Made by a program: the position numbers and the translations under genes
From: Ignavibacteriota bacterium
GTDB taxonomy: Bacteria > Bacteroidota > Ignavibacteria > SZUA-365
Length of the DNA stretch: 64,000 bases
Direction of reading: 5' to 3'
NCBI GenBank assembly: GCA_016218045.1
Contig: JACRFB010000052.1
Coordinates: forward strand, 1 to 64,000
Part shown: positions 24,876 to 33,196 of the stretch, in pieces
Layout of the letters: each line of letters begins with the position of its first letter
Numbering within the stretch: position 1 is the first letter of the stretch
The notes under the pieces: model-generated
What the model was told of the DNA's origin: nothing
Database searches by the model: none
The model's input: the letters and a program-made list of their open reading frames with translations, nothing else

Positions 24876-25590
24876 AGCACACAAATCGCGGATCTTCGAG
24901 GCCTTGTTCGACGTGTACACCACACGGCTGCTGAAGCGCAGTTTCCATACGATTCGTCTGCGTGCGGACGCGGATCTTCAGGCGTCGATACGGTCCGCGC
25001 CGCTGGTGTTATGCCCGAATCACAGCAGTTGGTGGGATGCGCTTCTCCCGCTCTATCTCGCGCGGCATGTCTTCCACATCGATTCCTACGCGATGATGGA
25101 GGAGGAGCAGCTTCGACGATATCCGTTCTTCCGCCGCATCGGCGTCTTCTCCGTGGACCGCGGGCGCGGGCGCGACGCGTTGCGATCGCTCGAGTACGCG
25201 GCGGGTCTGCTGAACGCGCCGGGCCGCGCACTGTGGCTGTATCCGCAGGGCGAGCTGCGGCCGCATGCCGTGCGGCCCCTGCATTTCCTGCGCGGCGTGG
25301 ATATGCTTGCTTCCGCGGTTCCTGATGCGCTCTTTGTTCCCATGGCGTTCACGTACGAATTCCGTCATGAACAAAGGCCCGAAATTTTTATCTCCGCCGG
25401 TGCGGCGATAGCGCCGACTCGCGGCGAATCCCTTTCGGCGCAACTCGAGCAGCGTGTCACCGCGTTGCTCGACGCAATGACGCAGGATCTCGCGCGATCC
25501 GACATCGCCTCATTTCGATACATTCTTCGCGGCCGTGCTTCGAAGGGCAGTCGGCTGGTGGAAACTGCCGCGGAGGGCCGCGGCCAATGA
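24868..25590 (+). CDS. PlsC-type acyltransferase, CruD-like by context
   Basis: A 240-residue 1-acyl-glycerol-phosphate-acyltransferase-fold protein. The catalytic NHSSWWD (HX4D, about residues 50-56) and a YPQGELRP block in place of the usual EGTRS motif are visible. In green sulfur bacteria a similar enzyme (CruD) attaches a fatty acid to the sugar of carotenoid glycosides, and the glycosyltransferase gene right after this one supports that role; ordinary phospholipid synthesis is the alternative. It starts with GTG at 24868 inside the end of the desaturase gene. Confidence 0.8.
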   Translation: MIKAHKSRIFEALFDVYTTRLLKRSFHTIRLRADADLQASIRSAPLVLCPNHSSWWDALLPLYLARHVFHIDSYAMMEEEQLRRYPFFRRIGVFSVDRGRGRDALRSLEYAAGLLNAPGRALWLYPQGELRPHAVRPLHFLRGVDMLASAVPDALFVPMAFTYEFRHEQRPEIFISAGAAIAPTRGESLSAQLEQRVTALLDAMTQDLARSDIASFRYILRGRASKGSRLVETAAEGRGQ

Positions 25591-26720
25591 TCGTGTACGG
25601 TTGGGTTGTGCTCGCCGCGTTGTTGCTCATGCTCGCGGTCGTGCTCGTGAACGTGCAGTTTTTTCGTCGCATACCGAAGGCCGTATCGGGCGGCACGCCG
25701 CGGCTCTCCGTATGTATCCCCGCGCGGAACGAAGCCGCGCGTATCGGCGCATGCATCCGCTCGCTTGTCGCGCAGGAGTATCCGTCTTTCGAAATCCTGG
25801 TACTGGATGACGAATCCACCGACGGCACCGCCGACGTTGTGCGGGATGCGGCAGGTGGACACACATCTGTGAAAGTACTCCCGGGAAAGCCGCTGCCCGA
25901 GGGATGGACGGGGAAGAACTGGGCCTGTGCGCAACTGGCCGAACAGGCGCAGGGTGAACTTCTTCTGTTTACCGACGCCGATACCACGTACGAGCCCGGC
26001 GCATTGCGCGCGCTGGCCGCGGCGATACACACGTACAGAGCTGACCTCCTCTCGCTTATTCCGCGGCAGCGCATGGAAACTTTCTGGGAACGTGTATTCA
26101 TGCCGCTGCTACATTTCGTCACGATGTGTTATCTGCCTTTTCCCCTCGCCACCTACACACGGTCCACACGGCTTGCCATGGCCAACGGGCAATGTATGCT
26201 GTTCCGCCGCGACAGCTACGAGACGCTGGGCGGGCACACCGCCGTTCGTTCCGCCGTGGTGGACGACGTCTGGCTGGCGCGCGCGGTCAAAGAACACGGC
26301 GGCCGCATCCGTGTCATGGACGGCACGGGAACCGTCTCGTGCCGCATGTACGAATCGCTCGAGGGCATACGCGAGGGCTTCAGCAAAAACATCTTCGAAG
26401 GATTGGGTCGTTCATTCCTCCTCGCGACCGCCGTGGTGCTGTGGAATCTCGCGACCGGTGTGCTGCCGTTTCTGCTGCTTCCTCTTGTCCTGTTTGTTCC
26501 GGCTTTTGAAGACGCACACACATTGTTCCTGCTTCATGTTGTCGCGGCACTCGGCATCCGGCTCATTCTCACAATAAAATTCCGTTACTCTCTTCCGCAC
26601 GTGTTCACACATCCGCTCGCGATACTGCTGCTCGTGTCCATCACGATTCGATCCGCGCTCGCTTCGAGGCGCGGCGGTGTTGTGTGGAAGGGGAGAACAT
26701 ACACCCAGGCCCACACATGA
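25587..26720 (+). CDS. GT2 glycosyltransferase, CruC-like by context
   Basis: A 377-residue family 2 glycosyltransferase. One N-terminal membrane segment (about 6-24) precedes the GT-A domain with SVCIPARNEA, a VLDDESTDGT motif and a TDADT metal site; later NGQCMLFRRD and the VVDDVWL acceptor motif follow. Two or three membrane segments end the protein. By position it probably glycosylates a hydroxy-carotenoid, as CruC does in Chlorobaculum or CrtQ in staphylococci. It overlaps both neighbours by 4 bp. Confidence 0.82.
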   Translation: MIVYGWVVLAALLLMLAVVLVNVQFFRRIPKAVSGGTPRLSVCIPARNEAARIGACIRSLVAQEYPSFEILVLDDESTDGTADVVRDAAGGHTSVKVLPGKPLPEGWTGKNWACAQLAEQAQGELLLFTDADTTYEPGALRALAAAIHTYRADLLSLIPRQRMETFWERVFMPLLHFVTMCYLPFPLATYTRSTRLAMANGQCMLFRRDSYETLGGHTAVRSAVVDDVWLARAVKEHGGRIRVMDGTGTVSCRMYESLEGIREGFSKNIFEGLGRSFLLATAVVLWNLATGVLPFLLLPLVLFVPAFEDAHTLFLLHVVAALGIRLILTIKFRYSLPHVFTHPLAILLLVSITIRSALASRRGGVVWKGRTYTQAHT

Positions 26721-27268
26721 TACCCGCACTCATCATTGCCACCCACATAGCCCTGCGGCTCTTCACCGTCGAGGCTTCGTCGTCCATCAAATACAGCGTG
26801 GACATTCCCATCGAACGCATCAAGGCGTACGGCGACGACATCGGGCTCCTGTCGCGCAACATGCCCGGTGTGACCGCGATACAGCAGATCGCGCCGAACA
26901 GGTACCTGTACAAGACGCGCAAGTCCGTGCCATTGTCGAGCGACATGAAGCTCGATTTCACCATCGAGCGGAGTCTTTCGGGCGAGACCACGGTGTACGA
27001 ATCGGTGCAGCCCAACGATCCGAATTACATGCGCTGCGCCGTGCGGCTGGTGCCTCTCGGCGAGTCGCGCACCGGCTTCGAGATTTCATTACGTCTGCGG
27101 CTGCAGCGCGAGGACGCTTCCGACGTGCATTGGCTGGCGCCCATCGTCGGTGAAAAATTCCTGTCGGAGCAGATGAGCGACGACATGAAGGAGATGCTGG
27201 AGGAATTCAAACAGCGCGCCAGTGCCGAGCTGTACAACAAACTCGGGCGGGGAACAGGCCGCCAGTGA
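26717..27268 (+). CDS. START/SRPBCC-like (DUF1997-like) protein
   Basis: A 183-residue protein that probably has a helix-grip fold. Its KYSVDIPIERIKAY start, alternating strands and the long C-terminal amphipathic helix (about residues 140-175) look like DUF1997/SRPBCC proteins, which hold hydrophobic ligands. The start is ATG 26717, overlapping the GT2 stop by 4 bp; the first 15 residues are hydrophobic and may be a weak membrane anchor. Position between glycosyltransferase and cruF suggests carotenoid or lipid handling, but no function is established. Confidence 0.6.
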   Translation: MIPALIIATHIALRLFTVEASSSIKYSVDIPIERIKAYGDDIGLLSRNMPGVTAIQQIAPNRYLYKTRKSVPLSSDMKLDFTIERSLSGETTVYESVQPNDPNYMRCAVRLVPLGESRTGFEISLRLRLQREDASDVHWLAPIVGEKFLSEQMSDDMKEMLEEFKQRASAELYNKLGRGTGRQ

Positions 27269-28116
27269 ACGACACACTGCGGACATACGGAGAGCGATTC
27301 TTCGGGCTGCACGATCACGATTACGGTCCGGGCCCCGCGCGCACGCTGTTCCGAATCCTGCTCGGGACACTCGTCTTTTTGTTGCCCTTCAGTCTGATCT
27401 TTGTCCCGTTCCGTCTCTTGCCCGGCATGCTCGCCTGGATGAGCGCGGCCAGCATCGTCTTGTACGGCATGGCGGTGTTGTTCTCCGAACTGCGTCTGGG
27501 TTCTGCCGGCACGACACTCGCGCGCTTCGCCGTAATCGCCTGTCTGTTCTTTTTCATCGAATGGGCCGGCGTGAGCAGCGGTTTTCCTTTCGGTGTCTAC
27601 ACGTACACCGACAGACTCGCGCCGACCTTCGCGGGTGTGCCGCTTGCCATGGCTTTCGCGTGGTACACCGTACTCATCACATCATGGCGCATCGCACAGA
27701 GCGCCGCCGCCGCTGCCGGATTCTGGCGCAACACGGGTGTGATCACACTCGGAGCAGCGCTGCTCGCCACCGCGCTCGATCTGCTCCTCGAACCCATGGC
27801 CGCATTCGTGCATGACTACTGGCGATGGAGCGGCGGATCCGTGCCGCTGCAGAACTACGCCGCCTGGTTTCTTCTCTCCGCCGCGGCCGTGCTGCTGCTT
27901 GAGATACACGACAGGCTGCGCAACACGGCTCCACCCGCGCTTCCGCACACACGCAGCGCCGCAATACTATACGTGATGCAGGTCTTGGTGTTTGTCGTCT
28001 CGGCGTTGGTCGCAGGCCACGTCGCCGAAACGGTGCTTGCTCTGGCATTGATCGCCGCGCTTCTGGCGCCGCAGCGGAAACGCCTGGCGTCCATACACAG
28101 GAGTATCGGATCATGA
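27265..28116 (+). CDS. cruF: Carotenoid 1,2-hydratase CruF
   Basis: A 283-residue integral membrane protein of the CruF/DUF422 family with about seven hydrophobic segments. The family hallmark is present in the fourth segment: EWAGVSSGFPFGVYTYTD (about residues 94-111), plus a further LDLLLEPMA segment. CruF adds water to the psi end of gamma-carotene-type pigments, creating the 1'-OH that is later desaturated and glycosylated. It starts with GTG and overlaps both neighbours by 4 bp. Confidence 0.9.
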   Translation: MNDTLRTYGERFFGLHDHDYGPGPARTLFRILLGTLVFLLPFSLIFVPFRLLPGMLAWMSAASIVLYGMAVLFSELRLGSAGTTLARFAVIACLFFFIEWAGVSSGFPFGVYTYTDRLAPTFAGVPLAMAFAWYTVLITSWRIAQSAAAAAGFWRNTGVITLGAALLATALDLLLEPMAAFVHDYWRWSGGSVPLQNYAAWFLLSAAAVLLLEIHDRLRNTAPPALPHTRSAAILYVMQVLVFVVSALVAGHVAETVLALALIAALLAPQRKRLASIHRSIGS

Positions 28117-28424
28117 AATCGGAATATCTCCTCGTCCTCCTTGCCACTGTGTTTTTTCCGTTCCTGCTCAGCTTCGACCGGAAACTGGGAATCTATCGCC
28201 ACCGCCGCGCGATGTTTCTTGCGATCGCGCTGGTGTTTGTGGTGTTCGGCGCCTGGGATGTGGCCGCCACACTTCGCGGACACTGGTTCTTTAATCCCTC
28301 TTACACGCTCGGTATCACCATCATCCACCTGCCTCTCGAGGAGTGGATGTTTTTTCTCGTCGTGCCCTTTGTCGCCATTTTCACCTGGGAATCGGTGAAG
28401 TACTTTCTGCGGAGAGGGAAGTGA
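28113..28424 (+). CDS. crtYc: Lycopene beta-cyclase subunit (CrtYc-like)
   Basis: A 103-residue, three-helix membrane protein of the lycopene cyclase domain family. The conserved HLPLEEWMFFLVVPF motif lies at about residues 72-86. In actinobacteria and myxobacteria two such small subunits form the heterodimeric cyclase that closes beta rings. It overlaps cruF by 4 bp and the following subunit by 1 bp. Confidence 0.9.
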   Translation: MKSEYLLVLLATVFFPFLLSFDRKLGIYRHRRAMFLAIALVFVVFGAWDVAATLRGHWFFNPSYTLGITIIHLPLEEWMFFLVVPFVAIFTWESVKYFLRRGK

Positions 28425-28732
28425 TGGAGTACACGATCTGGGCATCGGTCTCGGTTGTGCTTGTGACGGCGGCAGACCTGACCCTCGGCGCGCGTCTCAC
28501 TCGACGCGGTGCCTTCTGGCTGTTCCTCGCGGTGATGTTCGCCTTCAAGCTGGCCGTAAACGGCTACCTGACCTGGCGGCCCATCGTGATGTATGAAGAG
28601 ACGCAGTATCTCGGCCTCCGCATCATCACGATTCCCGTCGAGGATTTTCTGTTCGGCTACAGCCTGATTCTGCTGACTGTGACGGTGTGGGAGAAACTCA
28701 CGGGCAGGGGCGAACGTTCACGGCCGCGGTGA
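28424..28732 (+). CDS. crtYd: Lycopene beta-cyclase subunit (CrtYd-like)
   Basis: A 102-residue partner of the preceding cyclase subunit, with three hydrophobic helices and the matching TIPVEDFLFGYSLI motif (about residues 68-81). A heterodimer of this type can make one or two rings; with cruF present, a monocyclic product is likely. It is the last gene of the carotenoid operon, and its final 15 bp overlap the convergent DUF362 gene. Confidence 0.9.
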   Translation: MEYTIWASVSVVLVTAADLTLGARLTRRGAFWLFLAVMFAFKLAVNGYLTWRPIVMYEETQYLGLRIITIPVEDFLFGYSLILLTVTVWEKLTGRGERSRPR

Positions 28733-29839
28733 GTGGGCCAGGGTTCCCTGTTTCTTATACTCCGCGAACAACCGGCCCCACGAAGTGTTCGCCATCCAAC
28801 CTTCGAACGTTTTCCTGTCCTTCAGCGGCCAGCGGTAGTAGTCGTGATACACTTCCGAGCCCGCCACAAACATGTGCACAAGCGGCGTGTGGAAGAACAG
28901 TTTCTGCAGCGGTTTGAGCGGTCCGAACCACATGAGATCACCCACCATGCTGGCGCCGTTGTCGCCCACGGTGAAGTGCCAGTTCTCGTTGTGAATGTCG
29001 TCTCCCACGATCTCGATATCACGCACGTCGCCGATGCCGAGTCCCTTGTCGTGCGCCAGACGCACATAGGCGAGATCCTTCAGCGGATCAAACCCCATCA
29101 TCTTGGCGGCCACCGCGTCGATGGCAACCTGATCGTCGCTCGCAAGAATCACGTTTTTAATCTCGGGATACATGGTGCGTGGTCCGGGCCCGTTGCCTGC
29201 GGTTGTTCCGTCCATGATCGCGAAGATGCCTGAGTGGATTTCCTTCTGTATCGCCAGAAGATCCACGAGTGTCTCGTGAATCCAACTGTGTGTGTAGTGC
29301 CGTTTCGTGTTGAGCAATCCGCCGAAGGCATTTTTCATCGCGCCTGTCGTGGTGGTGTATATGTGACATTTCACGGTGGGCAGATGCACGATGTTCTTCC
29401 CGAAAAAATAATCCGGAATCAGGATGCCCTCGGGGAAGATTTTTTTCAGCACCATCATCTCGGCCTTCGGCTCATACACCGACCACTTCATGTCCTCTTC
29501 CTTGAAGTTGAAGAGCACCGGAATGTCGTAGGCCTTGAATATCGGCACGTAGCCGTTGAGGTCTTCACCCTTGAACGCGTCGGTCACGACTGTCTTGTTC
29601 TGCACGCAGACCACGTCGTTCAGGCCGCTGTCGCGCAGCGCCATCACGGTGGCCTCGAGCTGCCACGGCGTGGTGTTTGCGCCGGGGAAAGGGAAGTGCC
29701 ACGAGATGTTGTCCTTCAGAATCGTTGTCGCGCCCGGCGTGAGTGCGTCGCGCATGCCCGCGAGTTCGGCGAGGCGGATATAGTCCTGCAACACCGTTTC
29801 GGGTGTGGTGCGAAGAACGGCAACTTTGCTTTTCGACAT
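28718..29839 (-). CDS. DUF362 domain protein
   Basis: A 373-residue protein of the DUF362 family. Characteristic stretches are VHLPTVKCHIYTTTTGAMKN, HSWIHETLVDLLAI and the ILASDDQVAIDAVAAKMMG block. Many relatives carry a ferredoxin domain, but this one has no CxxCxxC motif. The role is unknown. The ATG at 29839 begins MSKSKVAVLRT; 9 bp separate it from the stop of the UbiA-type gene upstream on the same strand, so the two are probably cotranscribed. Confidence 0.85.
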   Translation of the reverse strand: MSKSKVAVLRTTPETVLQDYIRLAELAGMRDALTPGATTILKDNISWHFPFPGANTTPWQLEATVMALRDSGLNDVVCVQNKTVVTDAFKGEDLNGYVPIFKAYDIPVLFNFKEEDMKWSVYEPKAEMMVLKKIFPEGILIPDYFFGKNIVHLPTVKCHIYTTTTGAMKNAFGGLLNTKRHYTHSWIHETLVDLLAIQKEIHSGIFAIMDGTTAGNGPGPRTMYPEIKNVILASDDQVAIDAVAAKMMGFDPLKDLAYVRLAHDKGLGIGDVRDIEIVGDDIHNENWHFTVGDNGASMVGDLMWFGPLKPLQKLFFHTPLVHMFVAGSEVYHDYYRWPLKDRKTFEGWMANTSWGRLFAEYKKQGTLAHSPRP

Positions 29840-29848
29840 GGGGGAATC

Positions 29849-30781
29849 CTAACGCAGATAAATGACAAGCATGACGGCAATGCCCCAGAAGAAGACATTC
29901 GCCAGAAGCGGACGGTCGGTCAACAACTCGGCCGTCGGATCACCTCCGGTTTTTTTCTGGTGCACGAGATAGAGGTAGCGGAACAAACCGTACAGGACGA
30001 AGGGGACGGTCCATAGAAGATTCTTCGATCCGAATTTGAGCACGGTATCGTCGGCCACGGTGTAGAGGATGTAGCAGATCAGTGTGGATGCGGTGACCAG
30101 CGAGATCATCTGATCGAGGAAATACGTGTTGTACTCGAGCAGCACGGGCCGATGCACCGACGCGTTGTTTTCGAGCAGCGTGATCTCGTGCCGGCGTTTG
30201 CTGAATCCGAGGAACAACGCCAGCAGCGAGGTGCAGATCAGCAGCCATTCCGACACGGGGACCGTGATCGCAAAGGCGCCGCCCACGATGCGAAGGACGA
30301 AGGAGGCGGCGATCGACATAACATCGATGATCACCGTCTCCTTCAGCCAGAACGAATACACCACGTTCAGTACGAGATAGCCGCACACGATCAAAAAGAA
30401 GTACAGATTGAGCGCGTAGGACGCGACAAGTGTTCCGGAGAGCAGGACCGCGACCGCGCCGAACGCCGTGCCGCGTCCTAGATCGCCCGAGGCGATGGGG
30501 CGGAAACGTTTGACGGGGTGCTCGCGATCCTTCTTCGCGTCGACGAGATCGTTCAGCAGGTAAATGCTGCTTGCGAGCAGCGAGAAGCAGACAAAGCCCG
30601 CCACTGCGCTGAGCAGTGTCGGAATGTCGAACAGATGCCGCGAGAAGAGCAGCGGCGACAGGACAAAGAGGTTCTTCGTCCATTGCTTCGGACGCATGGA
30701 CACAAGAAGGGCCGCGGGGAGCGACCTGCGCGCGCGCTGGCTGACGGCCTCGGACATCAAGCGCCGCGGCCCCGGCGCCAC
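29849..30781 (-). CDS. UbiA-family prenyltransferase, DPPR-synthase-like
   Basis: A 310-residue polytopic membrane protein. The motif NDLVDAKKDREHPVKRFRPI (Asp-rich Mg2+ site) and the later DVMSIAASFVLRIVGGA block are those of the decaprenyl-phosphate phosphoribosyltransferase subgroup, which puts phosphoribose on polyprenyl phosphate to start arabinose-donor synthesis in mycobacteria. Outside that group the product is often unknown. The ATG at 30781 overlaps the upstream gene by 25 bp; later starts at 30757 or just before RPKQWTKNLFV are possible. Confidence 0.8.
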   Translation of the reverse strand: MAPGPRRLMSEAVSQRARRSLPAALLVSMRPKQWTKNLFVLSPLLFSRHLFDIPTLLSAVAGFVCFSLLASSIYLLNDLVDAKKDREHPVKRFRPIASGDLGRGTAFGAVAVLLSGTLVASYALNLYFFLIVCGYLVLNVVYSFWLKETVIIDVMSIAASFVLRIVGGAFAITVPVSEWLLICTSLLALFLGFSKRRHEITLLENNASVHRPVLLEYNTYFLDQMISLVTASTLICYILYTVADDTVLKFGSKNLLWTVPFVLYGLFRYLYLVHQKKTGGDPTAELLTDRPLLANVFFWGIAVMLVIYLR

Positions 30782-31155
30782 GTGTCGGTGAAACTCTTCA
30801 AGCCGCTTGTGACACTGCTCACGATCGATGCGAATTCGAGCAGCGGTGGTTCTATCCTGTCGACCACAATCTGCTGCAGGCGATAGACGTTGCGTGTGAT
30901 GCCGCGCATGTAGTCCACTGTTTCCGCCACCGCCTGCCGGTTTTCATTCACCACGGCGAGCGTCTGTTCGACGGAAGCGGTGAGGGCGTTGATGCGCTCG
31001 ACGAGAGGCAGCACCGTCTGTGTCGTGCGTGTCAGTTCGGCCTGCAGTTCCGCCACGGTGCGTGTGATGCGCGAGATGACGATGATGATAGTGACAATCA
31101 ATCCGCTCCCGAGCACGAGCAGGACCGACAGCAGTGTGCTGTTCAACTCCGACAT
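30757..31155 (-). CDS. Small membrane-anchored coiled-coil protein (DUF948-like)
   Basis: A 132-residue protein with one N-terminal membrane helix (about residues 7-27) followed by a long amphipathic helical region (TVAELQAELTRTTQTVLPLV and on). This layout matches DUF948-type general-stress/cell-envelope proteins. It sits between a YtxH protein and the UbiA-type gene; YtxH plus DUF948 pairs are common. No enzymatic motif is present. Confidence 0.7.
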   Translation of the reverse strand: MSELNSTLLSVLLVLGSGLIVTIIIVISRITRTVAELQAELTRTTQTVLPLVERINALTASVEQTLAVVNENRQAVAETVDYMRGITRNVYRLQQIVVDRIEPPLLEFASIVSSVTSGLKSFTDTWRRGRGA

Positions 31156-31191
31156 GAGAGGCCTCCGCGTTCGAAAAAGGGTGGGTGCGAA

Positions 31192-31584
31192 TCAGGACTC
31201 GGCGCCGGCGCCGCGTTCGTCCTTGTACGTGTCGATGCCCGCCTTGACGGCGGTCTTCAGCCGCGAACCCTCGTCCGCGACTTTCTTCTTCGCGTCCGAC
31301 ATGATCTGTTCGGCGTCCTTCAGGAGACCTTCCGCCTTCTCGCGGGCCTCTGTAATGAGGTGCGCGGATTTCTCCTTGCCCTCGTTGATCAGGTGTTTCG
31401 CCTTCGCCTGCGCGTCCTTCAGATACTCCTCGACATCCTCGGCGATCTCCTCGCCTTTGCGCTTCAGATCCTGGCGCAGTTCCTTGCCTGATTTGGGGGC
31501 GTACAGCAGGGCGATGACGCCGCCGACAACTGCGCCGGAGAGGAAGCCGATGATGAGGCCTTTTGCCATTCTCTCGTCTGACAT
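31192..31584 (-). CDS. YtxH domain protein
   Basis: A 130-residue protein with the YtxH signature at its N-terminus: a glycine-rich membrane helix (IIGFLSGAVVGGVIALLYAP, residues 10-29) followed by KSGKELRQDL. The rest is a charged Lys/Glu/Ala helix. These are small stress-associated membrane proteins of unclear function. The ATG at 31584 follows GGAGAACACC; the longer frame upstream lacks similarity. Confidence 0.88.
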   Translation of the reverse strand: MSDERMAKGLIIGFLSGAVVGGVIALLYAPKSGKELRQDLKRKGEEIAEDVEEYLKDAQAKAKHLINEGKEKSAHLITEAREKAEGLLKDAEQIMSDAKKKVADEGSRLKTAVKAGIDTYKDERGAGAES

Positions 31585-31645
31585 GGGTGTTCTCCTCGAA
31601 AACGATGTGTGCGTAACCGCGCCGCACAGGCGGCGCGAGACGGCA

Positions 31646-32161
31646 TCATGCTCCGGGTGCGCCGGCCGCAAGCCGGTCGAAAGAGTCCCGCAGCCGCAGC
31701 ATGGTGTCGTGCATGGATTCGGAAATGACTTTGGTGTCGCCGATCACCGGCATGAAGTTCATGTCGCCGCTCCAGCGGGGCACGATATGCAGGTGAATGT
31801 GCTGGTCGATGCCCGCGCCCGCGACCCGGCCCACGTTGGAGCCGATGTTGAAACCCTGCGGACGCATGACGTCGGTAAGGACGCGGATCCAAACACGGAC
31901 GAGGTCCCACATTTCCATGTGGGACCCCGCATCGAGTTCAAGATACGAATCGGTATGACGATGGGGGACGATGAGCAGGTGTCCGCTGTTGTACGGATAC
32001 AGATTCAGGAGCGTGACACAGTCCCCGTGCCTGCGCACGAGGTAGCGCGCGTCATCGTCGTCGGCTGCGATGGCATCACAGAACACACAGCCCTGCGGCT
32101 CCTTGTCGGTGCCGATTGCCTGTATGTACTGCGAACGCCAGGGTGACCACAGCCGATCCAT
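31646..32161 (-). CDS. HIT family hydrolase (AP4A phosphorylase-like)
   Basis: A 171-residue histidine-triad protein with the catalytic QHIHLHIVPRW motif (about residues 120-130) and the preceding NLYPYNSGHLLIVPHRH segment. A CVFCDAI pair near residue 25 and a later His suggest a zinc site as in many HIT proteins. The family cleaves nucleoside phosphates such as AP4A. The start is ATG 32161; the miniprotein stop lies 16 bp upstream on the same strand. Confidence 0.9.
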   Translation of the reverse strand: MDRLWSPWRSQYIQAIGTDKEPQGCVFCDAIAADDDDARYLVRRHGDCVTLLNLYPYNSGHLLIVPHRHTDSYLELDAGSHMEMWDLVRVWIRVLTDVMRPQGFNIGSNVGRVAGAGIDQHIHLHIVPRWSGDMNFMPVIGDTKVISESMHDTMLRLRDSFDRLAAGAPGA

Positions 32162-32177
32162 GTGTTAGCCCGCCCGA

Positions 32178-32273
32178 CTAGCGGTTTTTCTTCTTGTGCC
32201 GGTTCTTCCGGAGGCGTTTCTTGCGCTTGTGCGTCGACATTTTATGACGCTTGCGCTTCTTTCCACACGGCAT
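32178..32273 (-). CDS. AURKAIP1/COX24-like basic miniprotein
   Basis: A 31-residue protein, MPCGKKRKRHKMSTHKRKKR followed by LRKNRHKKKNR. About two thirds of its residues are Lys, Arg or His. Nearly identical miniproteins are found across Bacteroidota and are annotated as AURKAIP1/COX24 domain proteins, related to the mitochondrial small-subunit protein mS38; a ribosomal role is therefore likely. GGAGAACGCTC precedes the ATG, a strong translation start. It is too short for most gene finders. Confidence 0.9.
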   Translation of the reverse strand: MPCGKKRKRHKMSTHKRKKRLRKNRHKKKNR

Positions 32274-32330
32274 GAGCGTTCTCCTGATGGTGTGTGTGAG
32301 GACTGTGAATTAGAGAGTTCTTTCGATAGG

Positions 32331-33194
32331 TCAATTCTGGACTGCGGGCTTCTCGTCGAGAAGCATTTTTGCATTCTCGGCCACACGGCTCGTGGGATCG
32401 ATGGCGATGGCCTTGCGGAACCATTCAACCGCCGCAACTTCGTTGCCGGCGTTTCTGTTCACGATGCCGAGATTAAAATGACCGAGCTGATGCGTGGGGT
32501 GTTTCGCGACAACGGCCTCCATCTGCGCGATGGCGGCGGGGAAATCCCGCAACTCAAAATAACACACGCCGAGGTCAATCCCCGCATCGGGATTATCGGG
32601 GACACGGTCAAGATACCTTTTATATGCAGCGACCGCCTGCTCGATCATGCGCGCATCGTGAAGTTCATTGGCGTAGTGCAGGATCGTCTCGGCGTCGGAG
32701 GGATTCGCCTCCATCTGCTTGCGCAGGTCCTCAAGACGTTGGAGGTTGACAGGCGGCACAGAGCCGGCCGCGGGATTCTGCGCGCCGGGCAGCGTCGAAG
32801 TGGAGCCGCCGTCATTGGTGGCAATGTAGATCACCGCGGCGATGATCGCGATGCCGACAATGGAGCCGAAGAGTAACTGACCGCGCGTGACGCTGAACGT
32901 GATGGTGTTCGGCCGTCTCGTGTTTTTTCCCTGCCCGACGGAGCGGGACGATTTACCCGATTTCTGCTGCGTCGCCGATGCAGCACGCTGCTGCGGCGCG
33001 GGGCGCGGTTGTGGTGCAGGTTCCGGCGGAGCTTGCACCGCGGGCTCGGGCGCCGCAACAGGTTCGGGCATCGTTGCATCTTCTGCAACTTCCGCGGATT
33101 CGGGGAACACGTATCCGCACACATCACAGACGGTGGCGTCATCGTTGATCCGCGCTCCACAGGCGGGGCAGATCTGTTTTTCGGAAGCCGCCAC
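32331..33194 (-). CDS. Zinc-ribbon, single-pass membrane TPR protein
   Basis: A 287-residue protein with three parts. An N-terminal zinc ribbon (CPACG at residues 9-13, CDVCG about 23-27) leads to a Pro/Ala/Gln-rich linker (about 35-90). One membrane helix (LLFGSIVGIAIIAAVIYIAT, about 107-126) is followed by a C-terminal TPR-like region of about three repeats (AVAAYKRYLDRVPDNPDAGI and similar). It probably scaffolds proteins at the inner membrane. It starts with GTG at 33194, only 2 bp after the HU stop. Confidence 0.78.
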   Translation of the reverse strand: MAASEKQICPACGARINDDATVCDVCGYVFPESAEVAEDATMPEPVAAPEPAVQAPPEPAPQPRPAPQQRAASATQQKSGKSSRSVGQGKNTRRPNTITFSVTRGQLLFGSIVGIAIIAAVIYIATNDGGSTSTLPGAQNPAAGSVPPVNLQRLEDLRKQMEANPSDAETILHYANELHDARMIEQAVAAYKRYLDRVPDNPDAGIDLGVCYFELRDFPAAIAQMEAVVAKHPTHQLGHFNLGIVNRNAGNEVAAVEWFRKAIAIDPTSRVAENAKMLLDEKPAVQN

Positions 33195-33196
33195 GA

